Positions 18,408 through 27,583 are shown, numbered from the stretch's first letter. The stretch: 61,983 bases of DNA from an uncultured Alistipes sp. (GCA_900546065.1 URBK01000017.1:1-61983), one strand, 5' to 3'. Program-made: numbers and translations. Notes: generated by a model not told the origin, from the letters alone.

Positions 18408-20264
18408 ATGTGTGGAATAGTAGGATACATCGGCCCAAGGCCGGTTTTGCCGATACTCATCGGCGGACTCAAGAAACTTGAGTATCGCGGCTACGACAGC
18501 GCGGGATGCGCCGTCGTCACTCCCGATAATACGATGTTGGTATTCAAGGCCAAAGGCAAGGTCTCAAATCTCGAAGAGAAGACAAAGGAGTGCCAGCAGC
18601 CCTGCACGCTCGGCATAGCCCATACGCGCTGGGCCACGCACGGCATCCCGTCGGAGACGAACGCCCACCCGCACCTCTCGCAATCGGGCAACTTGGCCAT
18701 CGTACACAACGGCATCATCGAGAACTACGCCACGCTGCGCGACCAGTTGCGCAAGCGCGGATATACGTTCAAGAGCGAGACCGATACCGAAGTGCTCGTA
18801 CAGCTCATCGAGTACATAATGAATATCCGTCACAGCGATCTGGCCACAAGCGTACGCTCCGCCCTGAGGCTCTGTATCGGAGCCTACGCCATAGCCGTAG
18901 TAGACAGGCGCGTCCCGACGCAGATGGTAGCCGCGCGCAAATCCTCGCCGCTGGCAATAGGCATAGGCAAGGAGAATGGGGAGTTCTTCATCGCCAGCGA
19001 CGCAAGCCCCATAGCCGAATATACCAACAGGATCGTATATCTGAACGACGAGGATGTTGCGCTCATCGAGCAGGGCAAGGAGCTGCAGATAGAGAACCTG
19101 CACAGCGGATCGGTAGATTACGAGATAAAGGAGGTCGACCTCGATCTGACGATGCTCGACAAGGGCGGCTTCCCGCACTTCATGCTCAAGGAGATCTTCG
19201 ACCAGCCCACCGTACTGAAGGATTGCATGCGCGGCCGCATCATCGAACGTGACGGGTCGCTGCGCGTTGTTCTCAGCGCCGTGGAGCAGCACAAGCAGCG
19301 CCTCGTCTCGGCCCGGCGTTTCACCATCGTATCGTGCGGCACGTCGTGGCATGCAGGCCTTATCGGCAAGCAGCTCATCGAGCACTTCTGCCGCATACAT
19401 ACCGAGGTGGCATACGCCAGCGAATACCGCTACAACGACGTTGTGGTCGATCCCGACGAAGTCGTCATAGCCATAAGCCAGAGCGGGGAGACGGCCGACA
19501 CGCTGGCCGCAATAGAGATAGCCAAGAAGCGCGGCGCCATGGTTTTCGGTATCGTAAACAGCGTAGGCAGCTCCATAGCCCGACAGACCGACACCGGAAC
19601 ATACGTACACATCGGGCCCGAGATAGGCGTCGCCTCGACAAAGGCATTCACGGGACAGGTGACGGTACTTGCGATGCTGGCTCTGGCGTTGGGACATGAG
19701 CGCGGCACGGTCGACCCCGAGGAGTATGAAAAGGTGCTTCGCGAGCTGACCCGCATACCCGACAAGATAGATCATATTCTCCGTCAGAACGACAGGATAC
19801 GTGACATGGCCCGTATCTTCACCTATGCCCATAACTGTCTCTATCTGGGTCGAGGATGGAACTATCCCGTAGCTCTCGAGGGGGCACTGAAGCTCAAGGA
19901 GATCTCGTACATCCACGCCGAGGGCTACCCTGCCGCCGAGATGAAACACGGCCCCATAGCGCTCATAGATCAGGACATGCCGGTCATATTCATCGCCACG
20001 CATCACCGCCTCTACCAGAAGATCGTCTCCAACATGCAGGAGGTGCTATCGCGCAAGGGACGCATCTTCGCCATTGTAACCGAGGGTGACGAGCAGGTCC
20101 GAAACATGTGTGCTGAGGTGATTGAGGTACCCGATACGCTGGCATGCCTCGAGCCGCTGCTGACGGTCATACCGCTGCAGCTGTTGAGTTACCACGTGGC
20201 CGTAGCCAAGCAGCTCAACGTCGACCAGCCGCGAAATCTGGCCAAAAGCGTAACGGTAGAGTAA
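18408..20264 (+). CDS. glmS: Glutamine-fructose-6-phosphate aminotransferase (isomerizing)
   Basis: A 618-residue enzyme making glucosamine-6-phosphate from fructose-6-phosphate and glutamine, the entry to peptidoglycan and LPS amino sugars. The N-terminal glutaminase domain starts MCGIVGYIG with catalytic Cys2 and has the THGIPSETNAHPH motif. Two SIS domains follow (SCGTSWHAGLIGKQLIEHF near 310, then ALEGALKLKEISYIHAEGY near 490), and the C-terminus ends LAKSVTVE. Length is typical. No glmS ribozyme was recognised in the roughly 240 bp upstream. A near-consensus TATCATTTG about 25 nt upstream may be its -7 element. Confidence 0.97.
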   Translation: MCGIVGYIGPRPVLPILIGGLKKLEYRGYDSAGCAVVTPDNTMLVFKAKGKVSNLEEKTKECQQPCTLGIAHTRWATHGIPSETNAHPHLSQSGNLAIVHNGIIENYATLRDQLRKRGYTFKSETDTEVLVQLIEYIMNIRHSDLATSVRSALRLCIGAYAIAVVDRRVPTQMVAARKSSPLAIGIGKENGEFFIASDASPIAEYTNRIVYLNDEDVALIEQGKELQIENLHSGSVDYEIKEVDLDLTMLDKGGFPHFMLKEIFDQPTVLKDCMRGRIIERDGSLRVVLSAVEQHKQRLVSARRFTIVSCGTSWHAGLIGKQLIEHFCRIHTEVAYASEYRYNDVVVDPDEVVIAISQSGETADTLAAIEIAKKRGAMVFGIVNSVGSSIARQTDTGTYVHIGPEIGVASTKAFTGQVTVLAMLALALGHERGTVDPEEYEKVLRELTRIPDKIDHILRQNDRIRDMARIFTYAHNCLYLGRGWNYPVALEGALKLKEISYIHAEGYPAAEMKHGPIALIDQDMPVIFIATHHRLYQKIVSNMQEVLSRKGRIFAIVTEGDEQVRNMCAEVIEVPDTLACLEPLLTVIPLQLLSYHVAVAKQLNVDQPRNLAKSVTVE

Positions 20265-20286
20265 ATAACGGCAGCACCCAAATACA

Positions 20287-20323
20287 CAGCGGCGCGGAAT
20301 ATTTCAATATCTCCGCGCCGCTG
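20287..20323. terminator. Bidirectional hairpin between glmS and a glycosyltransferase
   Basis: A perfect 12-bp GC-rich stem (20287-20298 with 20312-20323) with a 13-nt AT-rich loop, between convergent stops. T-runs are weak on both sides. Confidence 0.65.
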
Positions 20324-20345
20324 TATTGCATATTAGGATACCATT

Positions 20346-21473
20346 CTATCCTTTGGTCATGGCATAGACCTCCTCGATCCTGTCGCACATCGCCCCCCAC
20401 GAGAAGCGTTCGCGCTCGGCCGCGATATTCTTGCGCACGACATCCATCATGCCCCGTTCATACATCCTTCGCAGGGCATCCTCTATGCCCTCTACCGTAG
20501 GCGGACACACGACACCTGCGTGTCCGTCGCGTACGATCTCCGGAAGGCCGCCCACATCGGTCACGATCATCGGCAGCGAAAAGTTATATGCTATCTGCGT
20601 CACGCCGCTCTGTGTGGCCGTACGGTACGGCAATACCAACGCATCCGCCGCCGAGAAGTAATAACGCACCTCGTCGTCGGGGATGAACCGGTCGCGCAGC
20701 ACCACATCGGCCGCGAGGCCCTCGCGTGATATTATGTCGAGATACTTCTCGCGCGAGGCGTAGAACTCGCCCGCCACGATCAACCGCCGCCCCGATGGAC
20801 ACCAACGGCTCCACGCACGCAGCAACATGTCGAGGCCCTTGTAATCGCGTATCAGGCCGAAAAACAGCGTATAACTGAACGAGGGGTCAACCCCGATGCG
20901 CCGGCACGCCTCCGCACGGTCGACACGGCTGCCGAAGTTCTCGAACATGGGATGCGGCGAAAAGAGCATCGGCGCCGAGGTATAACCCTTCAATTCGCCG
21001 TGCACCTGCTCCGACATATAGACGAAGCCGTCCACGGCACCCAGATACCAACGGTTGAACGGGCGGTCGACGATATGGTGTTCGTGCGGTTCGACATTGT
21101 CGATCTGGCATAAGACCTTCGTTACGCCGTTACCGCGTGCAAGCCGTGCAATCGACCCGAAACATGGGGCCATAAAGGGTGTCCAATACTTCATCAGCAC
21201 CATATCGGGACGCTCGCGCCGCAGGCGCAGACCCACACGCAGCCAATTGAACGGATTGACCGTACTCACGGCCCGTTCGATCGATATATCCGCCGGCGGC
21301 GGTGTCGTTACATACTGGCTCTTACCCGGGAAGAGCATCTCGGGATACTGCACCGTGAAGGTCAATATGCGCACGTCGTTGCCGCGCCGGGCGAACTCGC
21401 GCGCCATGGTCTCCATTATTGTCGCTATGCCGCCGCGAAAAGGGTGCGCGGGCCCCAAAAGATAGATTTTCAT
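20346..21473 (-). CDS. GT4-type glycosyltransferase
   Basis: A 375-residue GT-B fold enzyme. The N-terminus MKIYLLGPAHPFRGGIA has the nucleotide-sugar-transferase entry loop, and the C-terminal half has FGLIRDYKGLDMLLRAW and the donor-binding region SGVTQIAYNFSLPMIVTDVGGLPEIV typical of GT4. No signal peptide; it probably acts at the inner face of the cytoplasmic membrane on a surface glycan. The start is ATG 21473, because the -7 box at 21490-21497 lies downstream of the other candidate at 21524. That box is part of an interspersed repeat. No other glycan genes are adjacent. Confidence 0.9.
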   Translation of the reverse strand: MKIYLLGPAHPFRGGIATIMETMAREFARRGNDVRILTFTVQYPEMLFPGKSQYVTTPPPADISIERAVSTVNPFNWLRVGLRLRRERPDMVLMKYWTPFMAPCFGSIARLARGNGVTKVLCQIDNVEPHEHHIVDRPFNRWYLGAVDGFVYMSEQVHGELKGYTSAPMLFSPHPMFENFGSRVDRAEACRRIGVDPSFSYTLFFGLIRDYKGLDMLLRAWSRWCPSGRRLIVAGEFYASREKYLDIISREGLAADVVLRDRFIPDDEVRYYFSAADALVLPYRTATQSGVTQIAYNFSLPMIVTDVGGLPEIVRDGHAGVVCPPTVEGIEDALRRMYERGMMDVVRKNIAAERERFSWGAMCDRIEEVYAMTKG

Positions 21474-21488
21474 CCCTGTTACGTTTAC

Positions 21489-21531
21489 ACAAAGGTATGA
21501 AAAGCCGCCCGCAAAGGCAAACAAATATATC
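21489..21531 (-). repeat. Interspersed repeat copy 1, carrying a -7 box
   Basis: On the plus strand it reads CAAAGGTA (21490-21497), then AAAAGCCGCCCGCAAAGGCAAA. It shares its first 35-40 bases with the copies at 29352, 29439, 35826 and 40227. On the minus strand the box is TACCTTTG, 16 nt before the glycosyltransferase ATG. Confidence 0.6.
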
Positions 21532-21587
21532 TTTTTACGGAAATATTGCCATCCGCCCGCACGTCGGTGATACCACGGCGACGTCGG

Positions 21588-22091
21588 TTACCCTTTCGCA
21601 CGCTCCTTGCTTCGGCCCACGGACTGCATCGTGAGATACAACTCGCCGTACTCCTGAAGGTTTTTCATCTCGGTGCGAAAGTCATCGAGATGGTGTTCCT
21701 CCTCGGCCGCCATATCTTGGAACATGCGCGATGTGACCGTATCGCCCATGGCTGCCGACTCGCGAGCCGCCGCATTGTAACTCTCGACGGTAGAGGTCTC
21801 GAGTTTCACGGCCAGCTGCAGCATATCGCCCACGTCGGTCAACTGCCGCGTCGGGTCACACGGGTTCATGTCGGCGTCGCCGCCCAGAAAGAGAATGCGT
21901 TCGGCAATATGTTCGGCATGGTGCATCTCCGAGATAGAGACCTTGAACATGTACTTGGCCAGATATTCGTATCCGGCATCCTCCAGACGCACATGGAAAT
22001 ACATATACTGCAACGACGTGGCGATCTCCTTGCGCAAGGCGTCGTTCAACAGCGCTATGCTCTTGGCATACTTGTTATCAGATTGGTCCAT
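21588..22091 (-). CDS. Ferritin-like di-iron protein, bacterioferritin family
   Basis: A 167-residue four-helix-bundle protein. Helix 1 has LNDALRKEIATSLQYMYFHV and helix 2 EMHHAEHIAERILFLGG, giving the E and ExxH metal ligands; helix 3 has TVESYNAA and helix 4 AAEEEHHLDDF. This fits bacterioferritin or a related iron-storage and oxidase protein of anaerobes. The start is ATG 22091 (MDQSDNKYAKSIALL); an in-frame ATG at 22115 falls inside a large inverted repeat (22103-22137). Iron or peroxide regulation through that repeat is possible but unproven. Confidence 0.85.
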   Translation of the reverse strand: MDQSDNKYAKSIALLNDALRKEIATSLQYMYFHVRLEDAGYEYLAKYMFKVSISEMHHAEHIAERILFLGGDADMNPCDPTRQLTDVGDMLQLAVKLETSTVESYNAAARESAAMGDTVTSRMFQDMAAEEEHHLDDFRTEMKNLQEYGELYLTMQSVGRSKERAKG

Positions 22092-22102
22092 AAATAAAAA
22101 GA

Positions 22103-22137
22103 ATTTGGAACACACCGTAGCAAAATGTGTTCCAAAT
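22103..22137. promoter_or_regulatory. Perfect 12-bp inverted repeat upstream of the ferritin gene
   Basis: ATTTGGAACACA (22103-22114) and TGTGTTCCAAAT (22126-22137) are exact reverse complements with an 11-nt spacer. On the minus strand it is followed by TTCTTTTT, so it could be an intrinsic terminator for the thioesterase gene. Its position 12 bp before the ferritin ATG would also suit an operator or attenuator. Confidence 0.65.
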
Positions 22138-22189
22138 ATTCATTGTCAGCCCGCATATGGGCCCATTCACAGTCCCGCCGCACAAAACG

Positions 22190-22921
22190 CTATCCGCGTA
22201 TCTCGAACGCCGCGCGGCACAGAGCCTCGCCATCTCCATTACGGTACTCGAATTCACGCGTGGATCCGTCGCCGTCCATACGCAGCGTCAGCACGTCACC
22301 GTATCGGGCCTCGCGCATGAAGTTCAGGTCGAAACGCATGGCCTGCATCCGCTCCAGTGTCTCAATTGGCATAACGTCGCACATTATGTCGATATAACGC
22401 ATCGTATTCATGTGACGGTTGAAGTCTATATCGCTGTACACCACACGATGCTCAGCCGCTACGACACCCTCGACGGCACGTATGCGGCGCGGCCGCTCGC
22501 ACGGCGACGGGGCATCGACAATGACACCCTCGTGCATGCACGCCACGGTCTTCATATCGGCCGGCATGCGGGTCGTGAAGTCGATCATGCACCACTGCGA
22601 CACGGCACGGCAAAACTCACGTCCCGCGGAATCGGTCAGCGTAAAGTTTCGCGTCGAAGCCAACCGGTTGAAGTCGCTGATCCACGTGCGGAGCGTAAAC
22701 TCCTCATATTCGGCAGGCAGCGCGTCGGCCTCGACACACAGGCGCGAGAGCACCCATGCCAGATTCTTCCCGCCCAGCACATCTATGCCGAAACCCAGAT
22801 TATAGGCATCATCTCCGGCGGCATTGAGTATCATATCGCACAACGACGAGACCGATGCCCGCTGCGTGAAATCGACATAGCGGGGATCGACCTTGTATCG
22901 GAATTCGCTTTTCTCGGCCAT
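22190..22921 (-). CDS. Acyl-ACP thioesterase
   Basis: A 243-residue double-hotdog protein that hydrolyses acyl-ACP to free fatty acid. The N-terminal hotdog begins FRYKVDPRYVDFTQRASVSSLCDMIL; the second has HRVVYSDIDFNRHMNTMRYIDIMCD, where the Asp-x-Asn-x-His pattern is the family's active-site signature. Length and layout match bacterial FatA-like thioesterases of Bacteroidetes. The start is ATG 22921, about 18 nt after a -7 box (22941-22948). A further in-frame ATG at 23008 would run through that promoter. Confidence 0.9.
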   Translation of the reverse strand: MAEKSEFRYKVDPRYVDFTQRASVSSLCDMILNAAGDDAYNLGFGIDVLGGKNLAWVLSRLCVEADALPAEYEEFTLRTWISDFNRLASTRNFTLTDSAGREFCRAVSQWCMIDFTTRMPADMKTVACMHEGVIVDAPSPCERPRRIRAVEGVVAAEHRVVYSDIDFNRHMNTMRYIDIMCDVMPIETLERMQAMRFDLNFMREARYGDVLTLRMDGDGSTREFEYRNGDGEALCRAAFEIRG

Positions 22922-22940
22922 AACGATAAAATTTATATGG

Positions 22941-22948
22941 CAAATATA
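22941..22948 (-). promoter_or_regulatory. -7 box TATATTTG for the thioesterase
   Basis: Exact consensus on the minus strand, between the EEP nuclease stop and the thioesterase start. Confidence 0.7.
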
Positions 22949-22967
22949 ATTTTTTTTTGTCTTAATA

Positions 22968-24008
22968 TCAATTCCGCGCCGCCTTCTCCTCACGTCCGAG
23001 AATGACATATACGGGCAGGTGGTCGCTCACGCCACCCTCATAGTCCGAACCACGGTACGTAGCGTATGGTACGCCGCCGCGAAGCATCCACTCCCGTCGG
23101 AACACGCGGCCCATGGCACGGCCGTCGATACGGCAAAGCTTCAATCCGCCGACATCGCCGCTCACAAGGTTCGGCGACACGATAATCTGGTCGAGCATGT
23201 TCCAACGCCCGTCATAGCTGTAAGATCCGCGGCCTGCACGACGGCGCGCCGCAAATGGATTATAGAGATGCGTATCTCCATCCACCCTGCCGCGCGCCCC
23301 GAGGTCACGTCTTATGCTGCGATTATGCGGTTCGTCGTTCATATCGCCCATGACAACAACCTTCACCGCGGCATCCGCCGCACGCACCGAGTCAACCATA
23401 CGGCGCACCTGACTGACGCAGGCGCGACGCTGCCGTTCTGCCCACTCTCCACCGCGACGCGACGGCAAATGCACCGCCACAACGTAGATACGCTCACCGT
23501 CAATGCGGCCATCAATAACGGCAAAGTCTCGTGTCAGCGGGTAGCCGCAGTCAGCTTCAACAGTACGGAACGTATCTACATGCAGTACGTCTGGCCGATA
23601 TAGAAAACCCACGTCGATACCGCGGCTGTCGCGCGAATCGGCATAACACACCTCATATCCCGCGGGCGCAATCGCCCCCTGTGCCGCCAGATCCTCCATC
23701 ACTGCTCGATTCTCCACCTCGGCCATGCCGATCAAAGCCGGGAAACCATACTCTTCGCCCATCTGCGCCACTACACGTGCCAGAGACTGGAGTTTGGCTT
23801 CATATCGCTCCTCGGTCCACCCTCTGTCGGCCAAAGGCAGCATATCCTCATCGGCCGCCAAAGGGTCATCCTCCGTATCGAAGAGATCCTCGACGTTATA
23901 AAATGCGACTACATGGCGCGGCACCTCCGCAGATGCATTCTGCGCACAAGCACCCTGCACCGACATCAGCGCAGCGGCCAACAATATGATATAACGTTTC
24001 CGAATCAT
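22968..24008 (-). CDS. Exported endonuclease/exonuclease/phosphatase family protein
   Basis: A 346-residue protein with a signal peptide (MIRKRYIILLAAALMSVQGACAQ). EEP-fold motifs appear in order: AFYNVEDLFDTEDDP (metal Asn and Glu region), IGMAEVENRAV (metal Glu), VVAVHLPSRRGG, VVVMGDMNDEPHNRS (catalytic Asp and Asn) and a final GVSDHLPVYVIL (catalytic His). It is a metal-dependent phosphoesterase; DNA, phospholipid or phosphosugar substrates are all possible. The start is ATG 24008, 11 nt after the large lipoprotein's stop, preceded by AGAAGGATA. It is co-transcribed with that lipoprotein. Confidence 0.9.
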   Translation of the reverse strand: MIRKRYIILLAAALMSVQGACAQNASAEVPRHVVAFYNVEDLFDTEDDPLAADEDMLPLADRGWTEERYEAKLQSLARVVAQMGEEYGFPALIGMAEVENRAVMEDLAAQGAIAPAGYEVCYADSRDSRGIDVGFLYRPDVLHVDTFRTVEADCGYPLTRDFAVIDGRIDGERIYVVAVHLPSRRGGEWAERQRRACVSQVRRMVDSVRAADAAVKVVVMGDMNDEPHNRSIRRDLGARGRVDGDTHLYNPFAARRRAGRGSYSYDGRWNMLDQIIVSPNLVSGDVGGLKLCRIDGRAMGRVFRREWMLRGGVPYATYRGSDYEGGVSDHLPVYVILGREEKAARN

Positions 24009-24019
24009 TATCCTTCTCT

Positions 24020-26938
24020 TCAATTACCGTCGGGGACGCGTATCAATACGATGGCATTGCCCTGCTCGTCGGCGGCAACGGAGCGCAACAGAGCCTCCGC
24101 GGCCGTTTTGGATACGATAAGACGTACGAACTTGTCCCCCGAGAGCAACATATCGAACCCTCCGCCGACACTCTCCGAGAAGATCCAATACTCGGCCCGC
24201 GACTGCGTGAACCGCAATTTACCTGCACCGCTGCCCGTAGCCGAAAGATAGCCGTCGCCATCGAAACGCACATAATAACCGTTCTCCGTATCGGCACTCT
24301 CTATCGTTACCGCCACTGGCGCCGCACCCAAAGCCTCCAAACGCCCGTTGTCGAACGTAAACTCCGATGTGAGGCAATGGTTCACCGACGTAAGGCCTCC
24401 CGTGGCAAGATACAGGCGTCCCTTCTGGTAACCGCCGATATAATAAGTTCCCGGCCCGAGATCCGATAACGACGTCACCATAACATATCCATCCTGCGGC
24501 TCCGACGGCGTTACGGGATCATCCGGCACGGGATCCTCACCGGGCATATCGTCAGGATTGTCGTCAGGATTATCCCCTCCGCCATCCATACAGGCATAAG
24601 CCGCAACATCACTCCCGTCGCGCGGCATAAGCACCGCACGGCCGCCAATTACGGCCGCCAGCCCTACGATGTCGCCACTGACGGCATCGAACATATCGTC
24701 GGCAAAGACCGCAGCCGGGAGCACCCGTACCGTCAAATCACCGTCCGCAGTTGTAAAGAGTATATCTCCGCCAAGCGAAGCGTCGTACCACCTGCCGTCG
24801 CGTTGCGGAGTGGCATTGCGTATTCTCACGGCCATTCCTTGATACCCAGCCAATTCCGATGCCGTGATATCGACCGGCGGCACCGTGCATCCCGACTCCA
24901 GAATCTCGACCTCGGCCCACCGTGTGGATTCGTCTCCCGTAATCTCGTACATACCCTCGTAGTTCAGCACAACGGACACACCCGCCTTCAACGTCACGGC
25001 TACGCGGTCGCCCCGCCGCACACCCGTCACCGAAGGTTTCACGCACGAGCCGTAGAGCGTTATGCCGTTTCGCGGCTCCGCCGAGCCTTCCGTGGCAAGG
25101 GCCATCTGCGAGGCGTTGCAATTTCCGTTCATGACATCGTTCATCACTACCGCCTCCAAGATACGGTCTCGCGAAGCATCGATCACGGTCGGCCCGCCGT
25201 CCGATGAAATCATCGCTATTATCTCCGGAATGGTAACAGCCGACGGCGGCAACGGCTCCTGAATCTCAAAGTTTTTCACATCCTCGGCGTTGCGCGGGCA
25301 TAGCCACGCTTCCCCGCCGCGTATCGTTACCACTCCGCTTATCCGACCGCGTGCCGCACCGAAATGTTTATCGGCAAAGGCGGCAGCGCCTCCGCGCACG
25401 AATATACGCAGCACGTCACCTGCCGAGGAGAAGAAATGCTCGCCATCCCGATCGTCGCACCATACACCCTCGCCGTCCGATTCAACATTCTCCACAGTCA
25501 CCGTCATATTCTGATATTCAGCCAAATGCTGCACATCCACCGTTGCGACGGCCACCTTGGCAATACTACCCTCGGATTCGATCTCGAACCACGGCTCAGC
25601 ACCTTTGCCCGTTATATAGAAGGCCCCGCCGTCGTTACACAGCATGGCCTCGCCACAAATCAACCGTATACGCACGCGTTCCCCCATGACCAAGTCGGCC
25701 GTAACGCTCTCCACACCGCTGCCGCACAGGCTGATGCCGCAACCGGCATTGACAGCGCCCTCCTCGGCCACGACCAACGTCGCGGCGGCATTATTTCCGC
25801 CAGCAAAATCGTTCTGGACGACGGCGTGGAACAACATATCGCTCTCCTCATCCGCAACGACACGTCCCGTCGAGGCAGGAATCATCCCTACGATCTCCGA
25901 CACGGTCACCGTACGCTCGGCAGGCGGCTCGACGGGAGGTTCAGCTCGTTCGATCTTCCCTCCACCTGCGAGATCCACCGTCACACCGCCCTTGCTCGTG
26001 CTCAACGCCACATCGTCAAGACGCACCTCAAAGCCTTGGTCACAGACAAAGGCCAAAGAAACCATCTCAGGCACCTCAGCCAGCGAGAAGTCGCACGCCA
26101 CCTCATGCCACCCCTCCACCGTCACAGGATCGTATTCCAGACGGCTCCAGCGCTCGCCGTCACCGCTGATCCAAACCGTAGGATACGGATCGTTATCCCC
26201 AACGACACTATTCCCAATCGATGTCAGATGACGCCCGAACGACAATCTCAGATCCTTATCCGACTCCTGCAACGCTATACCCGAAATCTGCAGCATGGAA
26301 TACTCACTGATCGTAAGGTTATTGCATCCCGAGGCATCCGTATAGTCATCCGCTGTCGAGCGTACGTCGCTGCAAACGCTTACGCCTTCACCCGCGTATG
26401 TGACCGCCTCACTGCCGCGTCCTTCACATGCGGCGAACGTCGCAAACTCCGACAACGACGGCCATTGGTCCTTCGTCTGTCCATACTCCGCACGCGCCTC
26501 CTCCCCGTCGAAACTGTCACGATATATAACCTCGGGCTGTGGAGGCTCCGGCACCTTTTCGACGCGTTGCACCACATCGAACGACACACGCACCTGCGGC
26601 GCAGCCGTCATCGCCACTTCGACCACCGCGCTGCGCGAATCCGCCGCGCTCTCCAACGTAAGGGTCACACTGCCGTCACCCGATCCCTGCGTGGGAGACA
26701 CATCAAGCCAAGAAGCCCCGCCCGAAACACTCCATTCGCCGTTCGAGCGTACCATGACCGCAGTTGTCCCGCCTTCACCGTCATAATCGAGGCTCCCGTC
26801 TGCCAGCGACACCCCTTCGGCCGTGAACACCTCAAGCCGCGGAGTATATGTTTCGACAGATGATCGGCACGATACAAACCATACGGAGAGGGCAGCCGCG
26901 ACGGCCGTGGCAATGACAAACAAAGCTCGTGATTTCAT
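24020..26938 (-). CDS. Large BACON/DUF5689-repeat surface lipoprotein
   Basis: A 972-residue exported protein. Lipobox FVSC (Cys24) anchors it. A BACON-like beta-sandwich spans about residues 33-128, with the family strand SNGEWSVSGGASWLDVSPTQG. A jelly-roll-like region follows (137-320). Two homologous DUF5689-like units occupy about 341-560 and 567-775, each starting VTV/IxEIIxMI and containing an EAVVxND or HAVVQND core. An acidic repeat linker (DNPDDNPDDMPGEDP) near 783-803 leads to a C-terminal beta domain. BACON domains are thought to bind carbohydrate or mucin. It forms an operon with the EEP enzyme. Confidence 0.78.
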   Translation of the reverse strand: MKSRALFVIATAVAAALSVWFVSCRSSVETYTPRLEVFTAEGVSLADGSLDYDGEGGTTAVMVRSNGEWSVSGGASWLDVSPTQGSGDGSVTLTLESAADSRSAVVEVAMTAAPQVRVSFDVVQRVEKVPEPPQPEVIYRDSFDGEEARAEYGQTKDQWPSLSEFATFAACEGRGSEAVTYAGEGVSVCSDVRSTADDYTDASGCNNLTISEYSMLQISGIALQESDKDLRLSFGRHLTSIGNSVVGDNDPYPTVWISGDGERWSRLEYDPVTVEGWHEVACDFSLAEVPEMVSLAFVCDQGFEVRLDDVALSTSKGGVTVDLAGGGKIERAEPPVEPPAERTVTVSEIVGMIPASTGRVVADEESDMLFHAVVQNDFAGGNNAAATLVVAEEGAVNAGCGISLCGSGVESVTADLVMGERVRIRLICGEAMLCNDGGAFYITGKGAEPWFEIESEGSIAKVAVATVDVQHLAEYQNMTVTVENVESDGEGVWCDDRDGEHFFSSAGDVLRIFVRGGAAAFADKHFGAARGRISGVVTIRGGEAWLCPRNAEDVKNFEIQEPLPPSAVTIPEIIAMISSDGGPTVIDASRDRILEAVVMNDVMNGNCNASQMALATEGSAEPRNGITLYGSCVKPSVTGVRRGDRVAVTLKAGVSVVLNYEGMYEITGDESTRWAEVEILESGCTVPPVDITASELAGYQGMAVRIRNATPQRDGRWYDASLGGDILFTTADGDLTVRVLPAAVFADDMFDAVSGDIVGLAAVIGGRAVLMPRDGSDVAAYACMDGGGDNPDDNPDDMPGEDPVPDDPVTPSEPQDGYVMVTSLSDLGPGTYYIGGYQKGRLYLATGGLTSVNHCLTSEFTFDNGRLEALGAAPVAVTIESADTENGYYVRFDGDGYLSATGSGAGKLRFTQSRAEYWIFSESVGGGFDMLLSGDKFVRLIVSKTAAEALLRSVAADEQGNAIVLIRVPDGN

Positions 26939-27014
26939 ACGGGCAATAGTTCAGAAAATGGTTTTACAATAAGACAAAACGTCCGAAAAGCGTGTCATAC
27001 GGATCGTATCCATA

Positions 27015-27022
27015 CAAATTTA
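27015..27022 (-). promoter_or_regulatory. -7 box TAAATTTG for the BACON/EEP operon
   Basis: On the minus strand, with a TTG 19 nt upstream as -33 element. The leader is about 70 nt. Confidence 0.7.
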
Positions 27023-27057
27023 ATAAAATTTACGCTTCGCACAAGCCTCCGCCCGCC

Positions 27058-27098
27058 AATAAAAGCCGCAGGCCGAAGCTTTTGAGCTTCGGCCTGCG
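27058..27098 (-). terminator. Terminator of the DUF4199-GT2-DUF4293 operon
   Basis: A perfect 14-bp stem (27067-27080 with 27085-27098), 4-nt loop, followed on the minus strand by GGCTTTTATT. Confidence 0.88.
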
Positions 27099-27124
27099 TA
27101 CAGTTTATGCACACTCTCCGCCCG

Positions 27125-27583
27125 CTAACGGATACGGTCGAGCGACTTTACCAGAAGTTCGTCCTTGAAGATCGCACGCATGGCCAGATAATCCAACACC
27201 AGCGCCACCAACGGGAAGACGGCCGCTATGCGGAAACCCTGCGTGTGGAACTCCGCCTGCGAGACCATACGGGTACTGAGGTAATAATATATGCCGATAA
27301 AGGCCACCGATCCCAACAGCAGCACCAACTCCACGGCACAGAGGCGTATCTGCAACATGCGGCGCTTGAAGAGGAATATGTTTACCAGAGGTACGGCCGC
27401 CGCCAGCGCCATCACGATGCCCATATATATGGTTGACTGCGTCATTCCGCTGCCGCTCAGTGAGAAGGCGCGAAGCGTGTATTCATCCGTGCCGGCCGCA
27501 AAATAGGCCAAGGGTGTCAGCAGCGCCGTTACCATCAGCGCCGCAGCGGCAAACAGATAGAGTGTTTGAATACGTTGTATCAT
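27125..27583 (-). CDS. DUF4293 family membrane protein
   Basis: A 152-residue integral membrane protein with four hydrophobic segments and the family start MIQRIQTLYLFAAAAL. DUF4293 is a Bacteroidetes family without assigned function. Its ATG overlaps the glycosyltransferase stop by 4 bp (ATGA), so translation is coupled and it is the last gene of a three-gene envelope operon. A strong terminator lies 27 bp after the stop. Confidence 0.85.
   Translation of the reverse strand: MIQRIQTLYLFAAAALMVTALLTPLAYFAAGTDEYTLRAFSLSGSGMTQSTIYMGIVMALAAAVPLVNIFLFKRRMLQIRLCAVELVLLLGSVAFIGIYYYLSTRMVSQAEFHTQGFRIAAVFPLVALVLDYLAMRAIFKDELLVKSLDRIR

Noticed and set aside
18564..20006. 480-codon open frame antisense to glmS
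   Set aside because: It lies entirely opposite a well-supported glmS, with no recognisable domain. Long antisense frames are expected in GC-rich coding DNA.
25364..26863. 499-codon open frame opposite the BACON/DUF5689 gene
   Set aside because: Composition is rich in Arg and His with no domain signature, typical of a shadow of the minus-strand gene.
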